Shown here: one piece after another, positions 1 through 9,809 of the stretch
Numbering within the stretch: the stretch's first letter is position 1
Layout of the letters: the number at the start of each line of letters is the position of its first letter
Origin: Sinohyriopsis cumingii
Taxonomy: Eukaryota; Mollusca; Bivalvia; Unionida; Unionidae
Assembly: GCA_028554795.2 (NCBI GenBank)
Contig: CM068832.1
Location: 84,008,049-84,072,048 of the forward strand
Length of the DNA: 64,000 nucleotides
Direction of reading: 5' to 3'
Translations under genes and position numbers: made by a program
Notes under the pieces: generated by a model
Told to the model about the DNA's origin: nothing
The model's input: the letters and a program-made list of their open reading frames with translations, nothing else
Databases searched by the model: none

Positions 1-1858
1 CCAAAATTGTTATTTCCCTCATGAATAAGAATGCTTATAGTAACACATTCTAATTTAGTACATTGTCACTTGACTTTCCTGTATACTGGTATGTAATAAT
101 GTTTACACCAATGATCAAACCTCACCACCCCAACATTGCCTTAAACTTTATGATACATAGTCTACCTGATTAGTTATTTAACTTGTAAATGGCTAAATGT
201 GCTTCTAGAAACCTCATATACTTTTAGGATGAATTTAACACTTTAATACATGGCCATTGCTTCACATTTCTGAGTGTCACTCTGTCAAGTTTAATATTTT
301 CTCCCATGCTTGCAACCTTAATGTTAATTTGAAATCACCATATCTAACACATTTTAACTTCATTTACATAGATCTTACTGTTTTCTAGAATTAAGTGAAA
401 CATATTGTATCTTTTCAGGTCTAACCTGGTATCTGGAACAAAGTGTTAGAGTTGGATCAGCTTGGAAGCTCTCCTGAGTAGTCTGGTGGTAATAGCATGG
501 TTTCATAAGGGCATGTGCACTGTACTGCCATAAGTGACCAAGATTAGTTCATATCACCACACTGATATATGGCACCTCAAAGACATGGCTTAGGTTTTCA
601 TGAGAGAGATCAGCACCATTTTTCAGTAAAGTAGAACCTCCCTAGAAACTATTTTCCTATCCCATTGCCACCTTTTGTTGTTATCGACATTGAAATGGAA
701 TGCATTTTTGCTATAAAACATGGTAGTGGTCCCATTAGAACTTTAAATCTGAATGTGCTATTAGTTATGGAAACAACTGCCTAAGTACCTGACACAATAA
801 ATGTGGAACATAGCACCTGTCAGTGTTTCTTTAGTGTGTACACCTATATGCATCTGGACAGGCATATTGCGGTTTGCTGCCAAAATCACTATGAGCTATG
901 ATGCTTCACTAACCCTGGGGAAAATGTTATCAGTTATACAGACCCAAACTACCATTTGTTTTAAATATCATTCATTAGTCAACTTTTCTGTCTAAAATTT
1001 GTCAAACTGTGTTTTAAAACTTGTATGAAAATTTAAGTTTTCAATAAAATTTAGTTTTTAAAATTTAAATGTTTATTTAATTTGCCATTAAAACTGAATT
1101 TATCAACATTTGTAACTTTCAAACATATTTTCAGACAGGGCTTATCTTGTGTCACAATTAGGTTTTTACTCCATTGAAAAATTCCTATAATTAAGGAAGA
1201 TATAGCAAATTTAGTTTTGGTTTCTCAAGAGCACTTGGACCAGAACTTGCACCCTGTGGAACACCAGCACTACATACTTTCTGACAGGTGTCACATGTTT
1301 TCCTTGCAAGGAAATTCAAAAAGACTTCATGTATAAAGTTGAAATAGGTATAGCATGCAAATATAAAAGTTTGACTAAAATTGGCGTAAAACATGGAGCC
1401 TGTCAGGAATTACATCACAATTAATACTTCCAGTTCAGTACCCACGAATGTAGTTCTAGTCTATTTTTAGAACATTTTTTCCTCTCTCATTTTGATGGTG
1501 ATAGAAGAGTTTTATTTATGCATTTTTGGTAGGGATTTAAAGGTAACTGTTTATTCTTGATAATATGAGCTCAGGGTGTTGTTGTCTGTATGTATTTTGG
1601 CGACAGTGCACAGTGAGTAATAAGGCCTTGGTGATGATCCGGAAGTGAAATACGTGTTCTGGTTACATGCTGTTATGTTGACAGTCAATGATCTAAAAAA
1701 AGAGCAGGTCAACCTTTGACAAGAACTTCACCGTGAAGTCATCTTTGAAGGTATTTTAGATTAACATATGATTTGCATTGATTGTCACACAGTGGAAAGG
1801 TCAGTACTGAGAAACAAATGTAGAGAACATATAGTAAAATTAATTGTGTACTATGTCC
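1..1858. repeat. Direct repeat, copy 1 (3,236-bp period)
   Basis: This stretch recurs at 3237-5094 with the same orientation. Only a few substitutions are visible (near 1147, 1168, 1199 and 1639), so the copies are about 99.8% identical and recently made. Homology stops sharply after GTCC at 1855-1858. No gene is recognised: the short ORFs at 801-995 and 1191-1394 are low-complexity translations that exist in both copies only because the DNA is duplicated. The left limit may lie outside the window. Confidence 0.9.
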
Positions 1859-2584
1859 TGTCAGGGCAGTATTGGAGCAAAGTTTAAATTGGTATAAAAT
1901 CTTTATTATTAATGATAGACACATGAAATTTTAATATGTCATGTATATTGACTTTTAAAATATAAAAATGAAATTAAAAGTAAAAAATTAATTTCTATTT
2001 TAAAAATTTTAATAAAATTTAAAAAAAATTAAAAAAAATAATTAAAAAACCCCTAAAATGCACATATATAATATTTTTGGGAATCATATTAAATGTTATC
2101 AGCATGTATGTATTCCTACACCATATAAAAGCTCCAATGTTCGATTTTTGTCACATTTTGTCAGAGAAAATATCTTTGTAGTCAAAATGAGACCTTCATT
2201 AAAAATACATGAAGACAAAATTATAATTTGTATTGGCCATTCAGACTATTTATTAGGGGTCCAATCAGTTAATTTATGTGTTTACGATGGGGTCACTTCC
2301 TGAGTAACAAACATCTGCTTGTATAGCCTTCAGTAATTCTTTATAAACATAGTTATAAGGTATTTAGTGAGAGGACAGCGATGAAAACTTTATACTAGAA
2401 CCTACTCAAGTTCTGTACTAAATCATTTTAAGCTGTCTGAGAATGAAATACAGGTCAAATGGATAAAATATGCTTCCCCCAGGTATATTTACCCTTGGAT
2501 GTAAGAAAAAAGCAAAATGATGTAAGTTGAATACAAAATGCATTCCATTTCATTGTTCAGTTAGGTTAAGATATTATTGGTGTA
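1859..2584. other. AT-rich intergenic DNA, no gene seen
   Basis: Unique to the first copy of the duplication. It contains an extremely A/T-rich patch at about 1940-2050. A short ORF at 2058-2303 has no recognisable motif. Confidence 0.6.
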
Positions 2585-3303
2585 GTGCGGCATTGTGGCC
2601 TATATGATGTTATGGGAATTCTAATGATCCATCTTGCTTTATGCATTATTAATTACTAATACTATTTGTTAACTGACACTCTAAAGATTACATAAGAAGC
2701 ATTCAAACAAATTATTTGAATTTAACTTTGTACATGGTTACATATCCCACATGTACAAATATCCATCCATTTTAGAATGTTTGGGATCAAAAGTTCACAT
2801 TCAGTACATCATATAGGCTGACATTGTACCTATAGTGAACCTGTAAAGCACATTTATGGCTATGTGCACTGAAAATATCCCAAAGTGTTATTTTCATCAT
2901 GAATATGCCTATGTATGGTAACATATTTCAATTTAGTACTTTGACAGAGTGCGGTATTGAAACATCAGCTGATATCTGATTCCACTCAATCAATGAGCTT
3001 AATAATTGGTAACCAACACTCTTCAAAATACCATATAAATGTTCAAATAGATCATTTGAATTATGTTTGCACATTTGATCTTAACAAGTACATTGTATAT
3101 GTCCCACATATGCAAATTTCCATCCTTGTTTACAAGTTTTGGGGATGAGAATTTCACATTTAGCTGATGATATAGGATTTATTGGTGCTTATAGTTGATT
3201 TGTATGACCACATTTGGCTGTATTCACTTGCAATATCCAAAATTGTTATTTCCCTCATGAATAAGAATGCTTATAGTAACACATTCTAATTTAGTACATT
3301 GTC
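2585..3303 (+). repeat. Old diverged tandem repeat, unit about 360 bp
   Basis: The segment from 2585 (GTGCGGCATTG) to 2945 resembles that from 2947 (GTGCGGTATTG) to about 3303 over its whole length. Shared landmarks are the ATTTGAATT, CATATGCAAAT/CATGTACAAAT and TCATGAATA blocks. Identity looks like 65-75%, far older than the 3,236-bp duplication. The junction of the young duplication (3236/3237) lies inside the second unit. Confidence 0.7.
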
Positions 3304-5094
3304 ACTTGACTTTCCTGTATACTGGTATGTAATAATGTTTACACCAATGATCAAACCTCACCACCCCAACATTGCCTTAAACTTTATGATACATAGTCTA
3401 CCTGATTAGTTATTTAACTTGTAAATGGCTAAATGTGCTTCTAGAAACCTCATATACTTTTAGGATGAATTTAACACTTTAATACATGGCCATTGCTTCA
3501 CATTTCTGAGTGTCACTCTGTCAAGTTTAATATTTTCTCCCATGCTTGCAACCTTAATGTTAATTTGAAATCACCATATCTAACACATTTTAACTTCATT
3601 TACATAGATCTTACTGTTTTCTAGAATTAAGTGAAACATATTGTATCTTTTCAGGTCTAACCTGGTATCTGGAACAAAGTGTTAGAGTTGGATCAGCTTG
3701 GAAGCTCTCCTGAGTAGTCTGGTGGTAATAGCATGGTTTCATAAGGGCATGTGCACTGTACTGCCATAAGTGACCAAGATTAGTTCATATCACCACACTG
3801 ATATATGGCACCTCAAAGACATGGCTTAGGTTTTCATGAGAGAGATCAGCACCATTTTTCAGTAAAGTAGAACCTCCCTAGAAACTATTTTCCTATCCCA
3901 TTGCCACCTTTTGTTGTTATCGACATTGAAATGGAATGCATTTTTGCTATAAAACATGGTAGTGGTCCCATTAGAACTTTAAATCTGAATGTGCTATTAG
4001 TTATGGAAACAACTGCCTAAGTACCTGACACAATAAATGTGGAACATAGCACCTGTCAGTGTTTCTTTAGTGTGTACACCTATATGCATCTGGACAGGCA
4101 TATTGCGGTTTGCTGCCAAAATCACTATGAGCTATGATGCTTCACTAACCCTGGGGAAAATGTTATCAGTTATACAGACCCAAACTACCATTTGTTTTAA
4201 ATATCATTCATTAGTCAACTTTTCTGTCTAAAATTTGTCAAACTGTGTTTTAAAACTTGTATGAAAATTTAAGTTTTCAATAAAATTTAGTTTTTAAAAT
4301 TTAAATGTTTATTTAATTTGCCATTAAAACTGAATTTATCAACATTTGTAACTTTCAAACATATTTTCAGACAGGGCTTATCTTGTATCACAATTAGGTT
4401 TTTACTGCATTGAAAAATTCCTATAATTAAGGAAGAGATAGCAAATTTAGTTTTGGTTTCTCAAGAGCACTTGGACCAGAACTTGCACCCTGTGGAACAC
4501 CAGCACTACATACTTTCTGACAGGTGTCACATGTTTTCCTTGCAAGGAAATTCAAAAAGACTTCATGTATAAAGTTGAAATAGGTATAGCATGCAAATAT
4601 AAAAGTTTGACTAAAATTGGCGTAAAACATGGAGCCTGTCAGGAATTACATCACAATTAATACTTCCAGTTCAGTACCCACGAATGTAGTTCTAGTCTAT
4701 TTTTAGAACATTTTTTCCTCTCTCATTTTGATGGTGATAGAAGAGTTTTATTTATGCATTTTTGGTAGGGATTTAAAGGTAACTGTTTATTCTTGATAAT
4801 ATGAGCTCAGGGTGTTGTTGTCTGTATGTATTTTGGCGACAGTGCACAGTGAGTAATAAGGCCTTGGTGATGATCTGGAAGTGAAATACGTGTTCTGGTT
4901 ACATGCTGTTATGTTGACAGTCAATGATCTAAAAAAAGAGCAGGTCAACCTTTGACAAGAACTTCACCGTGAAGTCATCTTTGAAGGTATTTTAGATTAA
5001 CATATGATTTGCATTGATTGTCACACAGTGGAAAGGTCAGTACTGAGAAACAAATGTAGAGAACATATAGTAAAATTAATTGTGTACTATGTCC
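3237..5094. repeat. Direct repeat, copy 2 (3,236-bp period)
   Basis: Near-identical second copy of 1-1858, ending at GTCC 5091-5094. After this point the sequence is unrelated to what follows copy 1, so the second unit of the tandem duplication is partial or has been interrupted. Confidence 0.9.
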
Positions 5095-6519
5095 AGCCTT
5101 CTAATTATACAAGTTTCATTACATTGGTCGATAATTAGTCACATGTGATGACACTTGTAACTAATCAAACCACAACAACTGAGAGCAGACTAAGCACTGA
5201 TATTTATATGGTACAGTGGCAATATACAGTCTGTCTGCCGCAACACATGAAACAAACTGGACAAATCTGAAAGCCTTGAATTTGACTTTATTTATCTGTA
5301 TGGTAGAACAGAACCTGAGTTGAAAAGCTTTTAAAGAAAGACCTTGATATCAAACCTAATAATAACTGCAGGAGTTATATTATGGATAATTAACCATTCT
5401 CTCAGTTTCAAACTGGGCATTCTATCCCATGGGGTTCTAAATGTAAACCAAGTGTAACTGATATCCTAATGAACTGTAAAGACCATAGCAGCACAACAAC
5501 AGGGGACCAGATATGTCCAGATCCAGAAATCATAGACCAGTTTCAAACTGATGATGAACCACATAAAAATTACACATCTGCTAGAACTTATGTTATGAAG
5601 ATAACTTAAATTGCATTATTATTAATCCTCCTCCTCACATTCATCATAATTGAGATGCATCATATATGTTTTATTGTAAAATAGTTTATGCAACATAATT
5701 CAGTGAAGACCTTTGCTGCCAATTTACCAGTGAACCATTTGTTTCAATGAACATATTTTATGTTGTAACAAGGAGCATCATTTAAACATTATGATACATT
5801 TATCATACCTGTATATGAAATCTTAATACTAACACTTATACTTGCAATACTACTACTAATAAAAACACCTGCATTGATATTTTGATTATGTTCAATTGGA
5901 CTTGTATCTAAATGATCACCAGCTGTATGAAAAGACATATTTCAATATATAGATATTGGATGGAATACTAGTTACCACAATTGAATAGTCATATGATAAA
6001 TGATATATTATTTTAAACAATTTATATTTGCAGTGAAACATACTTTTACATTATTTTCCCTTAAATTTCATTTATAGAGCAGTATACTCTGCATTCATTA
6101 AATTACTGAAATGGTTAATAATACAACAACAAATACTGCAACTTCCAGAATCACAAAAATCAAAAGATATAAACAGAAACTTCCCTACATGTATAAACAG
6201 TTGTCACTTAATAGACAGAACTATGAAGATTTAAAATAGGATGTTAACAAATTAGGTATTCAAGTTAAAAAGAAAAAAATACCAAGTAAGCTTACTACCA
6301 AAAAATCAAACAATAACAGTGAATTTTAGTACATTCTCAGGAAACAGAATATATGATTTTTCTTAACTTGATCTGATACATCTTAAATCTATAGAAAATG
6401 ATTCATATTGTATGACTAAAATATTATGTAAACAAAAATTCCATCACTTTTTTCAGATGCAACATGCATACCCCAACCCATCCTTCTTGATCATAAAGTA
6501 TACCAGCATTCCACTATAA
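5095..6519. other. Intergenic DNA, no gene seen
   Basis: AT-rich, with stops in all frames and no ORF above 60 codons of protein-like composition. No repeat structure noticed. Confidence 0.6.
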
Positions 6520-6715
6520 GTTGGGGAGCTGTAGTGGCTCAGTGGTTAGCTTTCTGGACCTGTGAAATAAGGTAGGTTCAAATTCTACCATCAGACCAAC
6601 CTGGGTTAGCTACCATGGTGTGTCCTTGGGCAAGGCACTATACTTAAAGTGCCTTGGCACTAAATAACTTACTTGTGTTGGTTTACCATAAAAGGCCAAA
6701 CCAAACACAAAAAAA
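6520..6715 (+). mobile_element. tRNA-derived SINE
   Basis: A tRNA-like head has an A box (TGGCTCAGTGGTTAGC, from about 6534) and a B box (GGTTCAAATTC, from about 6574). It is followed by a body with the block CCTTGGGCAAGGCACT at about 6625-6640, common in animal SINE bodies, and an A-rich tail at 6706-6722. It is an old copy with no visible target-site duplication. Confidence 0.6.
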
Positions 6716-6722
6716 ACAACAA

Positions 6723-7524
6723 CTTTAAAATATGAGTTTTGTCAATACTAAGTAAAGGAAAATCATACTGAAGAAATGTTTTTGTTAATACAGTTTAATG
6801 GATCTAAAAAATCTCTTTCTTCTGCAGGAGTTTAAAATGTTAAATTAAAAAGGTCATGGTACACATTGCTTTGTTTGTACACATCAGGCTCCGTAACCCA
6901 TATCCAACTAAAAATTTTAGTAGAGTCTGAATAAAACATATTTTAATCTGGATGATAATATTCTTTCTCCATTCATATATTACACCACCAAGATTGATCC
7001 AAATAAGATTACATTTTACTATAACACTGAGGATGAGTATGCCTCTTAACAACTGACAAATGTGGAGAGAATGGAGTTAAACTGAACTTTGATTTCTTTT
7101 CAACCATAGCACAAGATGATCATTTATTATGAAAAAACCTGAATAAAGTTGGAGTTCATAACCATGACAGTCTTGATATAATATAAATTCAATATATTAT
7201 TGTTGTCTTGAGGTATAGTTCTGTATATTACAATTTCACACAAGATCAGGGTATATTTTAGTACCATACAGTTAATTCGGGATTGTATTAATACCTATTC
7301 TGGTGAATGAACATTAAATAAGATTTACTATTTTGGAACCAGTTGCAATAAAGTTTACTAAACAAGAGAAAATATGACTTTACTATAATATCTAAAATGT
7401 AAAATCTGCAAACAGAATACTTGCTTGACTTTACACTTCAATTATTTATTTGAAATAAATTTATACAAATGGCATTAAATTGGGTTTCAGGCTGGTAATG
7501 ACAATGGTAGTAGTGAATAGGGAC
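6723..7524. other. Intergenic DNA, no gene seen
   Basis: AT-rich. The minus-strand ORF at 6840-7052 has no motif and no promoter or splice context. Nothing else supported. Confidence 0.5.
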
Positions 7525-7745
7525 AGTCTAGGGACTAGGGAACTTCCATGTTAAAAAGGGTATATCCACTCTGGGGACTATGTAATTTAACATGGGAGAA
7601 AAAAAAATATCCATTCTAGGGACAAGGGGAATTTAACATGGGAGAAAGAAAAAAAACTATTCACTCTAGGGACAAGGGAAATTGAACATGGGGAATAAAT
7701 CGTGGGACTGTCTTGGGACTAGGGGAAATGGAACAGGGTTGGGAC
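7525..7745. repeat. Degenerate minisatellite, about 48-bp units, five copies
   Basis: The core CTNGGGACWAGGGGAA...AACATGGGGAA recurs at about 7528, 7570, 7616, 7666 and 7712, with purine-rich spacers. It lies just outside the virus-like gene block and may be the subterminal repeat of that element, which is inference. Confidence 0.6.
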
Positions 7746-7864
7746 CCTATTTTAATAAGGTCCCGACCTGATGGGTCTATGAAAATGGTACAGGCGAAAA
7801 TTGAAACAGGGAGGGGTCTCTATTTTTTTATTATTTTTTTAAACAAAAAAATAAAAAAAGGGGT

Positions 7865-7925
7865 AGGCAATTGAAAGTCAAGATCTTTTCGAGAGATAGG
7901 AATGGCCCTGAAAAGGGCCTTTGGT
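7865..7925 (+). repeat. Inverted repeat arm flanking the divergent gene pair (left)
   Basis: About 58 bp starting GGCAATTGAAAGTC and reaching GGCCCTGAAAAGGGCC. It matches the reverse complement of 8982-9042 at roughly 85%. The match covers the histone-type stem-loop, the spacer and purine element beyond it, and 14 bp more. The two 3' ends of the gene pair therefore share a duplicated 3'-processing cassette. Confidence 0.85.
7884..7925 (-). promoter_or_regulatory. Histone-mRNA-type 3' stem-loop and downstream element (minus strand)
   Basis: Read on the minus strand, ACCAAA is followed by GGCCCTTTTCAGGGCC (7919-7904): a 6-bp stem with a UUUC loop, identical to a standard metazoan histone-mRNA 3' stem-loop including the CCAAA flank bound by SLBP. 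Seven bases later comes TCTCTCGAAAAGA, a purine-rich block where the U7-binding histone downstream element normally lies. It starts about 12 nt after the TAA of the minus-strand ORF at 7932. Function is inferred from sequence alone. Confidence 0.8.
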
Positions 7926-7931
7926 TTTATG

Positions 7932-8177
7932 TTAATATACCCTTAACATAAAGGGCATCTGTGACATCTTCTTCTTGACCTTAGGCTGCGCCTGACTGCA
8001 GGACCATAGATTAAGACTCTTTTGAGGCATCCTTGATACTCCACATAAGATTCTTCGCATCCACAGGCTGGTGTCTGTCCTGTGGATAACTGTCCAGTTG
8101 GATCGGACATACATTGGTATGTCCGTCCGGAACATCATCGAAGACACAAGCGTTGAAGATTGTACGTGGATCCACAT
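7932..8177 (-). pseudogene. Left gene of the divergent pair, unknown product, probably decayed
   Basis: The 81-codon ORF begins with an ATG (8177-8175) about 45 bp downstream of a TATAAATA box on the same strand and ends 12 nt before the histone-type stem-loop. Its composition is not convincing. A second minus-strand frame over the same DNA, lacking an ATG and broken by two TAA codons each one C-to-T change from CAA, looks more protein-like: acidic, with an FNACVFDD-type stretch near the start and GQEEDVTDALY near the end. I therefore read the locus as a frameshifted or stop-damaged small gene of about 90 codons. No core-histone sequence is present in any frame. Product unknown. Confidence 0.45.
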
Positions 8178-8396
8178 GTTGGGGTGCTGAGTAACAGTGA
8201 AGGAATGCAGTGAACTGTACTTATTTATAGGGAGAGGAAGGACTGAAACGGATTGAGTTTGTTGACCAATCCAAACACGCGTTACAAAATTCAGTCAGCC
8301 CACGTCCAATCCGAAGAGAGCAGTCTGTGACGTCACATAGTCTATATAGATTCGCTAGCGCCTGTGCGCAGTCAATCTAAGCGACAGTTTTTCAAC
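8178..8396. promoter_or_regulatory. Bidirectional promoter of the divergent gene pair
   Basis: A minus-strand TATA box (CTATAAATAAG, 8231-8221) serves the left gene, and a plus-strand TATATAGA (about 8343-8350) serves the right gene. Between them are two CCAAT boxes (8266-8270, 8306-8310) and a perfect CRE, TGACGTCA (8328-8335). TATA plus CCAAT boxes in about 220 bp between divergent genes is the layout of animal replication-dependent histone gene pairs and also of compact DNA viruses. Confidence 0.7.
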
Positions 8397-8965
8397 ATGA
8401 AGGAAACTCAGAAAACGATCAGTTGGGGTGCACTGATGGTGGAGACTACCCAAGGGAACCCAGACTTACTTTCAGAAGAGGTGAATTGGGATTTTGTGGA
8501 TTTTTTTACCTTGCAAGAATTTGTTCCTGAACCTTCGTCACCTTCTCCTTCATTACCGCACATGGAAAATGTTAGACAGAGACAGAAAGAAGAATTGGAG
8601 AAATTTATACAACAGCAAAAGGAAGCGGAACAAGCTTTTCTCCTACAGCAACAGCAGCAAGAAGAAGAGGTAAGAAAAAACAACAACAAGAAGAAGCAGC
8701 AGCAAAGAAACAAGGGTGTCAAAATCAAATGGTCACGGTACTGTTAGACATTTTAGCGGAGTTAAGAAGTCTGAAACAAATGTATCAGACTTCTTTATTA
8801 CGGCTGAAGAGAATACGACCTTCCCGAGCTAAACACTCCAAGCCTGTGACTACGCCTACCGCACCACCCTTAGTGATTTCAACGAAATCATCATCAACAG
8901 TACGCAGTCCAGAATTAGGCCTTGGCCGTGGCAAAGGCTTAAGACAGTTAAAGTTAATTGCTTAA
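8397..8965 (+). pseudogene. Right gene of the divergent pair, Q/E-rich coiled-coil protein, one frameshift
   Basis: An ATG at 8364 lies only about 15 bp after the TATA box, so the next ATG at 8397 is the better start. The first frame gives an acidic N-terminus, a Pro/Ser stretch, then a strong Gln/Glu coiled coil (8580-8680). It runs out at a stop at 8745. A second frame is open through the same Q/E/K region and continues as a hydrophobic heptad segment (ILAELRSLKQMY) and a basic, Gly-rich tail ending LGLGRGKG...LIA at TAA 8963. The frame change falls in the CAA/GAA/CAG repeats (about 8660-8710), where slippage is expected. One protein of about 190 residues is likely. The stop lies 22 nt before the histone-type stem-loop. 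Family unknown; a small basic virion or DNA-binding protein is possible but unproven. Confidence 0.5.
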
Positions 8966-8980
8966 ACTCACCCCTTACAC

Positions 8981-9027
8981 CAAAAAAGGCCCTTTTCAGG
9001 GCCATCCACGTCTCTCGAAAAGAGATA
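8981..9027 (+). promoter_or_regulatory. Histone-mRNA-type 3' stem-loop and downstream element (plus strand)
   Basis: ACACCAAAAAA precedes GGCCCTTTTCAGGGCC (8988-9003): 6-bp stem, UUUC loop. After a 7-base spacer comes TCTCTCGAAAAGA, at the same spacing as on the other gene. It begins 22 nt after the TAA at 8963-8965, the usual distance for replication-dependent histone mRNAs. No AATAAA lies between the stop and the loop. Confidence 0.8.
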
Positions 9028-9042
9028 GACTTTCAATTGCCA
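8982..9042 (-). repeat. Inverted repeat arm flanking the divergent gene pair (right)
   Basis: Reverse complement of 7865-7925, ending GACTTTCAATTGCC at 9029-9042. The homology extends past the stem-loop and purine element, so the arms look like copies of one 3'-end module rather than two independently evolved signals. Confidence 0.85.
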
Positions 9043-9297
9043 ATAACTAAAAAGAATCATTTTACCCAATAGTACCTGTCTGTGTATGAGTGTGCGTGAG
9101 TGTAGGTTCTTATTTTAAAATCAAAACCCAAAGACACTTACCTTTTATAATTAATTTATTCTTTTATAAATATTTACAATTCACAATTCACAACAGAGCA
9201 CTTTAAAAAGTTCATAGACTTATTCTGTCTCATTGTTCACTCTCTGTTTTTTTAATTTCTTCACCGTCATAGTCTTTTCCTCCTCTTCCTCCTCACT

Positions 9298-9676
9298 TTA
9301 TTCCCTTCTTTTCTTCTTCTGTTTCTTTTTCTTCACCTGTCTGTTTTCTTCCTCTTCTTCTTCCTCTTCCTCTGAAGAATCCCTCTCTTCTTCTGACTCC
9401 TCTTGTTTCTTTTTTGGGCAGTCTGGTGACCAATGTCCTTTTTCTTGACAATAATAACAGGTATCTTGACTTTTGTCTCTTCTAACCCCTTTTTTTTCTT
9501 TTTTGACGGTCTGGACACTCTGAAGACCAATGCCCTTTCTTCTGACAGATATAGCAAGTATCTTGACTTTTATCTTGAAAGGAAGGAGAGTAGTCCCTCG
9601 GCTGGTCTGAAGAGAATTTTCTAATGACCCCTCGCAAAGCTCTGATGAAACGTTCGATCTTGGTAGTCTCTTCCAT
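9298..9676 (-). pseudogene. Tandem CCHC zinc-knuckle protein, one frameshift
   Basis: A minus-strand TATATAAAGG (about 9739-9730) makes the ATG at 9676 a better start than the upstream one at 9724, which lies almost at the TATA box. The product has a short N-terminal helix region and two CX2CX4HX4C knuckles. Knuckle 1 (CYICQKKGHWSSEC) is near 9576-9535, and knuckle 2 (CYYCQEKGHWSPDC) near 9461-9420; each is preceded by the same DKSQDT segment, so they arose by internal duplication. A long Glu-rich then Lys-rich tail ends at TAA 9298-9300. A one-base length change in the A/T homopolymers at 9488-9503 shifts the frame between the knuckles. CCHC knuckles of this type bind single-stranded nucleic acid. 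An AATAAA lies on the minus strand near 9157, so this gene probably uses ordinary polyadenylation. Confidence 0.65.
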
Positions 9677-9809
9677 CGTTGTGCTCAGTTTGAGAGTGAA
9701 ATGAATAGTGAAAGGACAAGACACATACCCTTTATATACGCTGGTCTGCTATGACTATAAATTAGTCCATGGTGTTTAAACTTTAGTCATTTGACTTTTT
9801 GCTATCGAG
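9677..9809. promoter_or_regulatory. Divergent promoter between zinc-knuckle and polymerase genes
   Basis: TATATAAAGG on the minus strand (about 9739-9730) and CTATAAATTA on the plus strand (about 9755-9764) each lie about 50 bp upstream of an ATG (9676 minus, 9810 plus). This repeats the architecture of the 8178-8396 promoter. Confidence 0.6.

Noticed and set aside
801-1394. Short ORFs duplicated at 4037-4630
   Set aside because: Their conservation only reflects the recent DNA duplication; composition is not protein-like and no motif is present.
8669-8708. GTAAGA inside the Q/E-rich gene as a splice donor that would remove the frame change
   Set aside because: The only nearby acceptors give an intron of under 45 bp, shorter than usual for animals. 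Slippage in the CAA/GAA repeat is simpler.
7932-8965. Interpretation as a true histone H2A/H2B or H3/H4 pair
   Set aside because: Promoter and 3' ends are histone-like, but none of the frames examined contains core-histone sequence or a histone-fold pattern.
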